Positions 46,201-53,791 of a DNA stretch of 64,000 nucleotides are shown piece by piece. The notes beneath the pieces were generated by a model, which made no database searches, had not been told where the DNA came from, and saw only the letters and a program-made list of their open reading frames with translations. Numbering within the stretch: the stretch's first letter is position 1; each line of letters opens with the position of its first letter. The DNA is from Fusobacterium necrophorum subsp. necrophorum (GTDB lineage: Bacteria > Fusobacteriota > Fusobacteriia > Fusobacteriales > Fusobacteriaceae). The translations under genes were made by a program, and so were the position numbers. Where the stretch lies: the NCBI RefSeq assembly GCF_004006635.1, contig NZ_CP034842.1:992001-1056000 (forward strand). The letters are read 5' to 3'.

Positions 46201-49200
46201 AGGAGCCTCAACCAGTGTGAATGAAATTACAGGATCTACAAAAGCATATGTAAAAGATTCTACAGTGATTGCTAAAGAAGAAACAGATGATTATATTACT
46301 ACTCAAGGGCAAGTAGATAAAGTGGTAGATAAAGTATTCAAAAATCTTAATATTAACGAAGACTTATCACAAAAAAGAAAAATAAGTAATAAAAAAGGAT
46401 TTGTTACCAATAGTTCAGCTACTCATACTTTAAAATCTTTATTGGCAAATGCCGCTGGTTCAGGACAAGCCGGAGTGGCAGGAACTGTTAATATCAACAA
46501 GGTTTATGGAGAAACAGAAGCTCTTGTAGAAAATTCTATATTAAATGCAAAACATTATTCTGTAAAATCAGGAGATTACACGAATTCAATCGGAGTAGTA
46601 GGTTCTGTTGGTGTTGGTGGAAATGTAGGAGTAGGAGCTTCTTCTGATACCAATATTATAAAAAGAAATACCAAGACAAGAGTTGGAAAAACTACAATGT
46701 CTGATGAAGGTTTCGGAGAAGAAGCTGAAATTACAGCAGATTCTAAGCAAGGAATTTCCTCTTTTGGAGTCGGAGTCGCAGCAGCCGGGGTAGGAGCCGG
46801 AGTGGCAGGAACCGTTTCCGTAAATCAATTTGCAGGAAAGACGGAAGTAGATGTGGAAGAAGCAAAGATTTTGGTAAAAAAAGCTGAGATTACAGCAAAA
46901 CGTTATAGTTCTGTTGCAATTGGAAATGCCGCAGTCGGAGTGGCTGCAAAAGGAGCTGGAATTGGAGCAGCAGTGGCAGTTACCAAAGATGAATCAAACA
47001 CGAGAGCAAGAGTGAAAAATTCTAAAATTATGACTCGAAACAAGTTAGATGTAATAGCAGAAAATGAGATAAAATCAGGTACTGGAATCGGTTCAGCCGG
47101 AGCTGGAATTCTTGCAGCCGGAGTATCTGGAGTTGTTTCTGTCAATAATATTGCAAATAAGGTAGAAACAGATATCGATCATAGTACTTTACACTCTTCT
47201 ACTGATGTAAATGTAAAAGCTCTTAATAAAATTTCGAATTCCTTGACAGCCGGTGGAGGAGCCGCAGGTCTTGCAGCAGTTACCGGAGTGGTTTCTGTTA
47301 ACACTATAAATAGTTCTGTGATAGCTCGAGTTCACAATAACTCTGATTTGACTTCCGTACGAGAAAAAGTAAATGTAACGGCAAAAGAGGAAAAAAATAT
47401 TAAGCAAACAGCAGCAAATGCAGGAATCGGAGGAGCAGCAATCGGAGCCAATGTCTTGGTAAATAATTTTGGAACAGCTGTAGAAGATAGAAAAAATTCT
47501 GAAGGAAAAGGAACAGAAGTTTTAAAAACTTTAGACGAAGTTAACAAAGAACAAGATAAAAAAGTAAATGATGCTACGAAAAAAATCTTACAATCAGCAG
47601 GTATTTCTACAGAAGATACTTCTGTAAAAGCGGATAGAGGAGATACTCAGGGAGAAGGAATTAAAGCCATTGTGAAGACTTCTGATATTATTGGAAAAAA
47701 TGTAGATATTACAACAGAGGACAAGAATAATATCACTTCTACTGGTGGTTTGGGAACTGCAGGTCTTGCTTCCGCATCAGGAACAGTGGCAGTTACAAAT
47801 ATTAAAAGAAATTCCGGAGTTACTGTTGAAAATTCTTTTGTGAAAGCAGCTGAAAAAGTAAATGTTAGATCGGATATTACAGGAAATGTTGCTTTAACAG
47901 CATATCAAGGTTCTGTAGGAGCATTGGGAATAGGAGCTGCCTATGCAGAATTAAATTCTAATGGAAGATCAAATATCAGTATTAAAAATTCTAAGCTATT
48001 AGGAAAAAATATTGATGTTATTGTAAAAGATAAATCGGAATTGAGAGCGGAAGCAAAAGGATTAACCGTAGGAGCGGTAGCTGCCGGAGCCATTATCTCA
48101 AAAGCAAAGAATGAAATGAATTCAGAGGTTGAAATTGAGAAGAGTATTTTCAATGAAGAAAATAGAGTAACTAGCCCTTCTAAAGGAATTGGAAGAGAAA
48201 TCAATGTCAAAGTGGAAAAAGAAAACAGAGTGACTGCTGAATCTCAAGGAGCTTCTGTAGGAGCAGTAGCAGGGGCAGGAATTATTTCCGAAGCAAAAGA
48301 TGCCGGAAGCTCTTATTTGAAAGTTAGTACAAAATCCGGAAGAAGTATTTTTCATGCAGATAATGTGAATATGGAAGCAACACATAAAATGAAAGTAACA
48401 GCAGTTTCTAAAGCAGTAACAGGTTCTGTATTGGGAGGAGTTGGAGTCACCAAGGCAGAAGCTACTGCTGCAGGTAAAACTATGGTAGAAGTTGAGGAAG
48501 GAAATTTGTTCAGAACAAATCGATTGAATGCAATTTCTAAAGTAGAAGGTTTGGATGAAGATAAAGTAACTGCTAAATCTTCTGTAGTATCAGGAAATGG
48601 AGGAGGAATTGCCGGAGCAGGAGTGAATACTTCTACAGCACAAAGTAATACTGAATCCGTAGTTCGTTTACGAAAGCAAGATTATGAAAATAATGATTAC
48701 ACAAAAAAATATATTTCAGAAGTCAATGCTCTTGCTTTAAATGATACAAAGAATGAAGCGAATATAGAATCTTTAGCGGTAGCCGGTGTGCATGCACAAG
48801 GAACAAACAAAGCATTTACGAGATCAAACAAGTTAACTTCTACAACTGTAAATGGAGGAAACGTATCTCAACTTCGTGCAAAAGCTTTGGCTAAAAATGA
48901 AAATTATGGAAATGTAAAAGGAACTGGAGGAGCCTTAGTCGGAGCGGAAACAGCAGCCGTTGAAAATTATACAAAGAGTACTACAGGAGCATTGGTTGCA
49001 GGAAATTGGGAAATTGGAGATAAATTAGAAACGATTGCAAGAGATAATACGATTGTAAGAGTCAACGGAGACGGAACCAAAGGAGGTCTTGTCGGAAAGA
49101 ATGGTATTTCTGTGAAAAATACAATTTCAGGGGAAACAAAATCATCCATTGAAGATAAAGCCAGAATTGTTGGAACCGGAAGTGTAAATGTAGATGCTTT

Positions 49201-49978
49201 GAATGAACTTGATGTAGATCTACAAGGAAAAAGTGGTGGCTATGGTGGAATTGGTATTGGAAATGTTGATGTAAATAATGTGATTAAGAAAAATGTAGAA
49301 GCCAAAATCGGAAGACATGCTATTGTAGAAACTACTGGAAAACAAGAATATCAAGCATTTACAAGAGCAAAAGTAAATATTCTTGGAAAAGGAGACGCTG
49401 CAGCTGCAGCTGCAATATCGAATGTACACATTTCCAATGAGATGGATATTAAAAATTTGGCAAAGCAGTATGCATCTTCTCAATTAATAACCAAAAATTC
49501 AAAAAATAATATTACTTTAGCATCAAGTAGTGAATCGAATGTGAATGTTCATGGGGTGGCTGAAGCAAGAGGTGCAGGAGCCAAAGCGACAGTTAGTGTA
49601 AAGAATCAAATAAATAGAACTAATAATGTTGATTTAGCAGGAAAAATTAAAACAGAGGGAAACATCAATGTATATGCCGGATATGATAAAAATTATAATA
49701 TAAGTAAGACAAATTCTAAGGCTATTGCGGATGCCAAAAGTCATGCTGCAGCTGCTTCGGCAACTGCCACTGTTGAAAAAAATGAAGTAAAATTTAATAA
49801 TGCGATCCGAGAATTTAAAAATAATCTGGCAAGATTGGAAGGGAAAGCTAATAAAAAAACGTCGGTAGGATCTAATCAGGTAGACTGGTATACGGATAAA
49901 TATACATGGCATTCTTCTGAAAAAGCATACAAAAAATTGACATATCAATCAAAGAGAGGAGAAAAAGGGAAAAAATGA
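40256..49978 (+). CDS. lktA: Leukotoxin, giant two-partner-secretion exoprotein (TpsA)
   Basis: Secreted leukocyte toxin, the main virulence factor of F. necrophorum (3240 residues here; about 3241 reported). Order: long basic extended signal peptide (residues 1-~37, ending TMTVRAND); haemagglutination-activity/TPS domain (~38-230) recognised by LktB POTRA domains; a very long beta-helix with dozens of degenerate repeats of the type VAVNKI-N-T-A-V-NS, most regular from ~1200 to 2900; and a basic C-terminal tail. Reading the whole translation I found no cysteine, as usual for TPS exoproteins. Helical inserts interrupt the repeats near residues 599-638, 741-860 and 1123-1167. No RTX glycine repeats. 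GGGGG precedes ATG 40256; the stop overlaps lktC by ATGA. Confidence 0.95.
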   Translation: MSGIKNNVQRTRKRISDSKKVLMILGLLINTMTVRANDTITATENFGTKIEKKDNVYDITTNKIQGENAFNSFNRFALTENNIANLYFGEKNSTGVNNLFNFVNGKIEVDGIINGIRENKIGGNLYFLSSEGMAVGKNGVINAGSFHSIIPKQDDFKKALEEAKHGKVFNGIIPVDGKVKIPLNPNGSITVEGKINAVEGIGLYAADIRLKDTAILKTGITDFKNLVNISDRINSGLTGDLKATKTKSGDIILSAHIDSPQKAMGKNSTVGKRIEEYVKGNTKANIESDAVLEADGNIKISAKATNGRFIKKEGEKETYNTPLSLSDVEASVRVNKGKVIGKNVDITAEAKNFYDATLVTKLAKHSFSFVTGSISPINLNGFLGLLTSKSSVVIGKDAKVEATEGKANIHSYSGVRATMGAATSPLKITNLYLEKANGKLPSIGAGYISAKSNSNVTIEGEVKSKGRADITSKSENTIDASVSVGTMRDSNKVALSVLVTEGENKSSVKIAKGAKVESETDDVNVRSEAINSIRAAVKGGLGDSGNGVVAANISNYNASSRIDVDGYLHAKKRLNVEAHNITKNSVLQTGSDLGTSKFMNDHVYESGHLKSILDAIKQRFGGDSVNEEIKNKLTDLFSVGVSATIANHNNSASVAIGESGRLSSGVEGSNVRALNEAQNLRATTSSGSVAVRKEEKKKLIGNAAVFYGNYKNNASVTIADHAELVSEGKIDINSENKIEYKNPSKMAKSVIDKLELLKRAFGKETKTPEYDPKDIESIEKLLNAFSEKLDGKPELLLNGERMTIILPDGTSKTGTAIEIANYVQGEMKKLEEKLPKGFKAFSEGLSGLIKETLNFTGVGNYANFHTFTSSGANGERDVSSVGGAVSWVEQENYSKVSVGKGAKLAAKKDLNIKAINKAETVNLVGNIGLARSSTSGSAVGGRLNVQRSKNSAIVEAKEKAELSGENINADALNRLFHVAGSFNGGSGGNAINGMGSYSGGISKARVSIDDEAYLKANKKIALNSKNDTSVWNAAGSAGIGTKNAAVGVAVAVNDYDISNKASIEDNDEGQSKYDKNKDEVTVTAESLEVDAKTTGTINSISVAGGINKVGSKPSEEKPKSEERPEGFFGKIGNKVDSVKNKITDSMDSLTEKITNYISEGVKKAGNLPSNVSHTPDKGPSFSLGASGSVSFNNIKKETSAVVDGVKINLKGANKKVEVTSSDSTFVGAWGGSAALQWNHIGSGNSNISAGLAGAAAVNNIQSKTSALVKNSDIRNANKFKVNALSGGTQVAAGAGLEAVKESGGQGKSYLLGTSASINLVNNEVSAKSENNTVAGESESQKMDVDVTAYQADTQVTGALNLQAGKSNGTVGATVTVAKLNNKVNASISGGRYTNVNRADAKALLATTQVTAAVTTGGTISSGAGLGNYQGAVSVNKIDNDVEASVDKSSIEGANEINVIAKDVKGSSDLAKEYQALLNGKDKKYLEDRGINTTGNGYYTKEQLEKAKKKEGAVIVNAALSVAGTDKSAGGVAIAVNTVKNKFKAELSGSNKEAGEDKIHAKHVNVEAKSSTVVVNAASGLAISKDAFSGMGSGAWQDLSNDTIAKVDKGRISADSLNVNANNSILGVNVAGTIAGSLSTAVGAAFANNTLHNKTSALITGTKVNPFSGKNTKVNVQALNDSHITNVSAGGAASIKQAGIGGMVSVNRGSDETEALVSDSEFEGVSSFNVDAKDQKTINTIAGNANGGKAAGVGATVAHTNIGKQSVIAIVKNSKITTANDQDRKNINVTAKDYTMTNTIAVGVGGAKGASVQGASASTTLNKTVSSHVDQTDIDKDLEEENNGNKEKANVNVLAENTSQVVTNATVLSGASGQAAVGAGVAVNKITQNTSAHIKNSTQNVRNALVKSKSHSSIKTIGIGAGVGAGGAGVTGSVAVNKIVNNTIAELNHAKITAKGNVGVITESDAVIANYAGTVSGGARAAIGASTSVNEITGSTKAYVKDSTVIAKEETDDYITTQGQVDKVVDKVFKNLNINEDLSQKRKISNKKGFVTNSSATHTLKSLLANAAGSGQAGVAGTVNINKVYGETEALVENSILNAKHYSVKSGDYTNSIGVVGSVGVGGNVGVGASSDTNIIKRNTKTRVGKTTMSDEGFGEEAEITADSKQGISSFGVGVAAAGVGAGVAGTVSVNQFAGKTEVDVEEAKILVKKAEITAKRYSSVAIGNAAVGVAAKGAGIGAAVAVTKDESNTRARVKNSKIMTRNKLDVIAENEIKSGTGIGSAGAGILAAGVSGVVSVNNIANKVETDIDHSTLHSSTDVNVKALNKISNSLTAGGGAAGLAAVTGVVSVNTINSSVIARVHNNSDLTSVREKVNVTAKEEKNIKQTAANAGIGGAAIGANVLVNNFGTAVEDRKNSEGKGTEVLKTLDEVNKEQDKKVNDATKKILQSAGISTEDTSVKADRGDTQGEGIKAIVKTSDIIGKNVDITTEDKNNITSTGGLGTAGLASASGTVAVTNIKRNSGVTVENSFVKAAEKVNVRSDITGNVALTAYQGSVGALGIGAAYAELNSNGRSNISIKNSKLLGKNIDVIVKDKSELRAEAKGLTVGAVAAGAIISKAKNEMNSEVEIEKSIFNEENRVTSPSKGIGREINVKVEKENRVTAESQGASVGAVAGAGIISEAKDAGSSYLKVSTKSGRSIFHADNVNMEATHKMKVTAVSKAVTGSVLGGVGVTKAEATAAGKTMVEVEEGNLFRTNRLNAISKVEGLDEDKVTAKSSVVSGNGGGIAGAGVNTSTAQSNTESVVRLRKQDYENNDYTKKYISEVNALALNDTKNEANIESLAVAGVHAQGTNKAFTRSNKLTSTTVNGGNVSQLRAKALAKNENYGNVKGTGGALVGAETAAVENYTKSTTGALVAGNWEIGDKLETIARDNTIVRVNGDGTKGGLVGKNGISVKNTISGETKSSIEDKARIVGTGSVNVDALNELDVDLQGKSGGYGGIGIGNVDVNNVIKKNVEAKIGRHAIVETTGKQEYQAFTRAKVNILGKGDAAAAAAISNVHISNEMDIKNLAKQYASSQLITKNSKNNITLASSSESNVNVHGVAEARGAGAKATVSVKNQINRTNNVDLAGKIKTEGNINVYAGYDKNYNISKTNSKAIADAKSHAAAASATATVEKNEVKFNNAIREFKNNLARLEGKANKKTSVGSNQVDWYTDKYTWHSSEKAYKKLTYQSKRGEKGKK

Positions 49979-50412
49979 ATTTAAGAGAGAGTAAATTTAG
50001 TGAGTTTTTAAAAAATTCAAACATAACTTGTTTTGAAAGAGAAGAAGTGAAAGATGAGTTAGAAACAGTTGTATATCGAAGTTTTATGGAAGTAGAGGGA
50101 CAAAATTTACCTATGGTAATTGTGATGGATAACAGTATTTATACGAATATCCGAGTGCAAATTGCTCCAAAAGTCATAAAAGATACTAATAAAGAAGCGG
50201 TACTTTCCTATATCAATGAATTGAACCGAGAATACAAAGTATTTAAATATTATGTGACAGAGGATGCAGATGTTTGTTTAGATAGTTGTGTAACCTCCAT
50301 TGCAGAAGAATTTAATCCAGAAATGGTTTACACTATTTTAAATGTGATCTTGGAGCATATTACAAAACATTATTCTACTTTCATGAAAAAAATCTGGTCA
50401 GAAGAAAAATAA
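49975..50412 (+). CDS. lktC: Leukotoxin operon third gene, YbjN/type-III-chaperone-like cytoplasmic protein
   Basis: 145 residues, acidic, without signal peptide or membrane segment. The predicted order is helix, beta-hairpins (ETVVYRSFMEV, PMVIVMD, NIRVQIAP), helix with AVLSYINELNREYKVFKYYV, beta strands, and a long C-terminal helix FNPEMVYTILNVILEHITK. That order and the INELN...FKYYV-FNPE pattern fit the YbjN / type III secretion chaperone-like fold. Its ATGA overlap with lktA means coupled translation. A cytoplasmic chaperone or regulator of LktA is inferred; the published function is unknown to me. Confidence 0.9.
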   Translation: MNLRESKFSEFLKNSNITCFEREEVKDELETVVYRSFMEVEGQNLPMVIVMDNSIYTNIRVQIAPKVIKDTNKEAVLSYINELNREYKVFKYYVTEDADVCLDSCVTSIAEEFNPEMVYTILNVILEHITKHYSTFMKKIWSEEK

Positions 50413-50529
50413 GGACAGATTTTGACATTTCTTTGTGAACTATTGATTCGTAATTGATGAAGAATTAGGTATGAAATTATGGGATCTTTGTCAAATCCTG
50501 TTGATAAAGAGTAGAATATGAAATTTTTG

Positions 50530-50578
50530 AGAGGATTTTAGAGATTTTGGAAACAGAAACTCTGAAATCCTCTTTTTC
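50530..50578 (+). terminator. Intrinsic terminator of the lkt operon
   Basis: AGAGGATTT (50530-50538) pairs with AAATCCTCT (50565-50573), with an inner AGAG/CTCT extension and a five-T run. The 50413-50529 stretch before it is untranslated and shows no feature. Confidence 0.9.
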
Positions 50579-50696
50579 ATGGTTTATCATAAAGTCATTT
50601 CTTTTTCTACAAGCATAAAAAATATTTTTTATAAATAAAATTGAATTTTTTCAGTAGTGAAGTGAAGAAGAAAGGTAAAAAAGAATAGAAAATTCC

Positions 50697-50725
50697 TTGA
50701 CATCATTAAAAACACATGTTATATT
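50697..50725 (+). promoter_or_regulatory. Strong promoter of the FadL-type porin gene
   Basis: Perfect TTGACA (50697-50702), 17-bp spacer and extended -10 TGTTATATT with TATATT at 50720-50725. TGTTATA occurs at 50718 and again at 50735, the second as TGTTATAAACA, an imperfect palindrome that may be an operator for the TetR regulator encoded downstream. Confidence 0.85.
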
Positions 50726-50771
50726 AAAGTGTATTGTTATAAACAGATGTCTTTATTTTAAGGGAGGAAAA

Positions 50772-52181
50772 ATGAATTTAAAATTAAAATGTATATTACT
50801 TAGTAGTCTACTAAGCATGACAGCATATGGAGCATCCATAGACCATATTCAAACGTATGCACCAGAATATTTAGGAAATCAAGCTCAAAATGGAGCAATT
50901 AACGGAGTTTCTCCTTATTACAATCCTGCCGGAACTACTCAGCTAGAAGAAGGATTCTATATCAATGGTGGATTACAAATAGCAGCTGGACATGAGCAAT
51001 CAGAATACAAAGAGAAAGAATATAAAGCTATTTTTATACAACCTGTTCCAAGTATTGCATTGACGAAAGTAAACAAAGATAGTTCGACTTATTTTACTTT
51101 TAGTGCTATTGCGGGAGGAGGAACATTAAACTATAAACATGGAGTAGTAGGAACTGCAATTATTCCTGATTTAGTGGCAAATTTAAAAGTCGGATATTTA
51201 AATTCAGCTGCTTTTGGTATGCCAACAATTCCATCTACATTAGCTGGAAAAAAAGTGGCAGTTCAAGTTTTAGATGGAACAAGAGCAAAAGGAAGTAATC
51301 TATACAGTCAAATGACATTAGGAAAAGCATTTCAAGTGAATGATAAATTATCTCTTTCTGCAGGAATTCGATTTGTACATGGAAGAAGAGATTTAGAGGG
51401 AAACATTAAATTAAAAGCATATTCCCCAGATTCTCCAAATTTGGATCCTGTTTTAGCAAAATTGCCTTTAGAAGCAGAAATTGATTCTAAAAGAAGAGCA
51501 AAAGGATTTGGATTTGTATTGGGAGCGAACTACAAGGTAAATGATAAGTGGAATGTTGGAATGAGATACGATTCTAGAGTAAAATTAAATTTCAAAGCTT
51601 CTACAAGCGAAAAAGAAATTAGCATTCCTACAGTAGGGGGAATAAAGCATATCGGATTTACTTCTGATTTATATTATCCTCAATATAAAGATGGAAAGAA
51701 AGTAAGAAGGGATTTACCAGCTATTTTAGCATTAGGAACAACTTATCAGGTATCAGATACATGGAAAACTGGTCTATCTGTAAATTATTATTTCAATAAA
51801 AATGCTAAAATGGATGGACAAAAATACAAAAATGGCTTTGAAGTGGCTTTCGGAAATGAATATAAATTAAATGAAAAATGGACTTTGCTAGCTTCTATTA
51901 ACTATGCAAAAACAGGAGCATTAAAGGAAAGTTATAGTGATGTGGAATATGCTTTGGATTCTATCATGTTAGGAACAGGAGTGAAATATCAATATAGCCC
52001 TACTTTAGAATTAACAGCAACTGTAGGACACTATTTTTATAGATCGGAAGAGGGAGATATCAAAGGAAGAGTTGCTAAAAAGACGGATTCCATGATAAAA
52101 CAATTGCAAAATGTAAATGAACAACAAAAATACAGAAAAAGTATTACTGCTTTTGGGCTTGGCTTTACCAAAAAATTCTAG
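50772..52181 (+). CDS. FadL/OMPP1-type outer-membrane transporter
   Basis: Outer-membrane beta-barrel for hydrophobic compounds such as long-chain fatty acids (469 residues). The signal peptide ends near TAYG-A (residue ~20). Close to the mature N-terminus is GAINGVSPYYNPAGTTQLEE, which contains the FadL-family NPA motif, and the protein ends in the aromatic-terminated strand GLGFTKKF. Start ATG 50772 has GGGAGG; the frame open from 50697 coincides with the -35 box and is not coding. The TetR gene 29 bp downstream likely controls it. Confidence 0.9.
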   Translation: MNLKLKCILLSSLLSMTAYGASIDHIQTYAPEYLGNQAQNGAINGVSPYYNPAGTTQLEEGFYINGGLQIAAGHEQSEYKEKEYKAIFIQPVPSIALTKVNKDSSTYFTFSAIAGGGTLNYKHGVVGTAIIPDLVANLKVGYLNSAAFGMPTIPSTLAGKKVAVQVLDGTRAKGSNLYSQMTLGKAFQVNDKLSLSAGIRFVHGRRDLEGNIKLKAYSPDSPNLDPVLAKLPLEAEIDSKRRAKGFGFVLGANYKVNDKWNVGMRYDSRVKLNFKASTSEKEISIPTVGGIKHIGFTSDLYYPQYKDGKKVRRDLPAILALGTTYQVSDTWKTGLSVNYYFNKNAKMDGQKYKNGFEVAFGNEYKLNEKWTLLASINYAKTGALKESYSDVEYALDSIMLGTGVKYQYSPTLELTATVGHYFYRSEEGDIKGRVAKKTDSMIKQLQNVNEQQKYRKSITAFGLGFTKKF

Positions 52182-52210
52182 TATAATATCCATAGAGGAG
52201 GTGTAAGATC

Positions 52211-52777
52211 ATGGCTAGAAGAGTGGTTTTCGACAGAGAAAAAATTATTGAAAAAGCGTTTAAAATGTTGAAAAAAGAAGGGATGGAAGCAATTACAGCT
52301 AGAAAATTAGGAGATTACATGAAGGCTTCTCCAGCTCCTATCTATAATTCTTTTCGCTCTATGGAAGAATTAAAAGAGGTTTTAATACAAAAGGCAAAAG
52401 CATTATTTTTAGAGTATATTCAAAATAATAGAACAGAATTACCTTTTTTAAATATGGGACTGGGATTTTGTATTTTTGCAAAAGAAGAGAGTAATCTTTT
52501 TCAAAATATCTTTTTAAATCCAAATATAGAAGAAAATATTATAGAACAATTTCGAGAAGTTTCGCAACAAGAAATTATCAAAGACAGTCGTTTTGATAAT
52601 ATCTCAGAAGAAAGAAGAACAGAATTGTTCTTTGATTGTTGGACTTATGCTCAAGGCTTGGCAAGTTTTATTGCTTTAGGTCAAATAGAAGCGACAGAAG
52701 CAGAATTGATTGATATTTTATTACGAGGACCTGGATATTTAGTTCACAAAAAATTGGAAGAATATGGAGTAAAATAA
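52211..52777 (+). CDS. TetR/AcrR-family transcriptional regulator
   Basis: 188 residues with an N-terminal TetR helix-turn-helix (EKIIEKAFKMLKKEGMEAIT, then ARKLGDYMKASPAPIYNSF) and a ligand-binding helical C-terminal domain of unknown specificity. It is co-transcribed with the FadL-type gene, which suggests a lipid or hydrophobic ligand and autoregulation. Confidence 0.9.
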   Translation: MARRVVFDREKIIEKAFKMLKKEGMEAITARKLGDYMKASPAPIYNSFRSMEELKEVLIQKAKALFLEYIQNNRTELPFLNMGLGFCIFAKEESNLFQNIFLNPNIEENIIEQFREVSQQEIIKDSRFDNISEERRTELFFDCWTYAQGLASFIALGQIEATEAELIDILLRGPGYLVHKKLEEYGVK

Positions 52778-52781
52778 AGAA

Positions 52782-52810
52782 AGGGCTATCTTAAAATAGA
52801 TAGCCTTTTT
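52782..52810 (+). terminator. Terminator between tetR and convergent asd
   Basis: GGCTATCT (52784-52791) pairs with AGATAGCC (52798-52805), flanked by A-rich and T-rich arms, so it can act in both directions. Confidence 0.88.
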
Positions 52811-52822
52811 GTATATTCCATG

Positions 52823-53791
52823 TTAGAAGAGACATTTTATAATTTGAACTGCATTGGCAGCAGCTCCTTTTCGAATTTGATCTCCACAGCACCAAAGGGC
52901 ATAGCCGTTTATAACGTCATCTTGACGGATTCTACCGACTTCTACAATATCCTGCTCACTTGTACTAAGGGGCATAGGAAGATCGACCAAACGAACTCCT
53001 TTGCTATTTTGGATGGCATTTGTGACTTCTTCCATAGACAATTTTTTTTCGGTTCGGAAGCTCAGAGAAATACTGTGACTTCTCATCACGGGAACTCGGA
53101 TACAGGTACAGGTTACTTTTAAATTCGGATTATGTAAAATTTTTCTTCCTTCATCTTGCATTTTCATTTCTTCCGCCGTAAAACCGTTTTCCAAAGTATC
53201 GCTGATTTTGGGAATACAATTGTAGGCGATTTGGTGAGAAAATACTTTTGGAGTAATTTTTTTCTCCTTGAGAAGAGCCAGAATTTGCTCTTCCAGTTCG
53301 TAGATTCCGTTGTTTCCCGCTCCGGAGACCGCCTGATAGGTACTGGCAATGATATCTGTGATTTTCGACAGCTTATCTACGGCATAAATGGACATCAGAG
53401 CGATGATGGTGGAACAATTTGGGTTCGCTATAATTCCTTGATGATGTTTGGCATCCTCTCCATTGATTTCCGGAATGACCAAAGGAACTTTTTCCTCCAA
53501 GCGAAAGGCACTGCTGTTATCGATAAAAACTGCTCCCGCTTTTTTGATAAAGGGGGCAAATTTTTTTGCCATATCACTTTCCACGGCTCCCAGAACAATA
53601 TCCATTCCTTCAAAAGAAGATTCGTTTGCTTCTTCAACACAGATTTCTTTTCCTTGAAAGCTATATTTCTTTCCGACACTTTTTGCACTTGCCAGTAATT
53701 TTAATGTGGTAACAGGAATTTCTTGTTCTATAAGACATTTCATCATTTGCTGTCCAACTGCTCCTGTTGCTCCTAAAATTGCAATTTTCAT
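52823..53791 (-). CDS. asd: Aspartate-semialdehyde dehydrogenase
   Basis: Reduces aspartyl-phosphate to aspartate semialdehyde for threonine, methionine, lysine and diaminopimelate synthesis. 322 residues. NAD(P)-binding AILGATGAVGQQMM at the N-terminus and the catalytic Cys126 in ANPNCSTII are visible. It is last in the hom-lysC-asd operon; its start overlaps the lysC stop by ATGA. Confidence 0.94.
   Translation of the reverse strand: MKIAILGATGAVGQQMMKCLIEQEIPVTTLKLLASAKSVGKKYSFQGKEICVEEANESSFEGMDIVLGAVESDMAKKFAPFIKKAGAVFIDNSSAFRLEEKVPLVIPEINGEDAKHHQGIIANPNCSTIIALMSIYAVDKLSKITDIIASTYQAVSGAGNNGIYELEEQILALLKEKKITPKVFSHQIAYNCIPKISDTLENGFTAEEMKMQDEGRKILHNPNLKVTCTCIRVPVMRSHSISLSFRTEKKLSMEEVTNAIQNSKGVRLVDLPMPLSTSEQDIVEVGRIRQDDVINGYALWCCGDQIRKGAAANAVQIIKCLF

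Noticed and set aside
40256..49978. RTX-type toxin
   Set aside because: No GGxGxDxLx repeats, no calcium-binding C-terminus and no type I secretion genes; the TpsB neighbour and haemagglutination domain define a two-partner exoprotein.
50697..50771. Longer start for the FadL-type protein
   Set aside because: The TTG is the first half of a perfect -35 TTGACA, and the signal peptide begins at ATG 50772.
53156..53698. 180-residue plus-strand frame opposite asd
   Set aside because: Shadow of a clear asd gene with no ribosome site and an unnatural Phe/Cys/Ser-rich composition.
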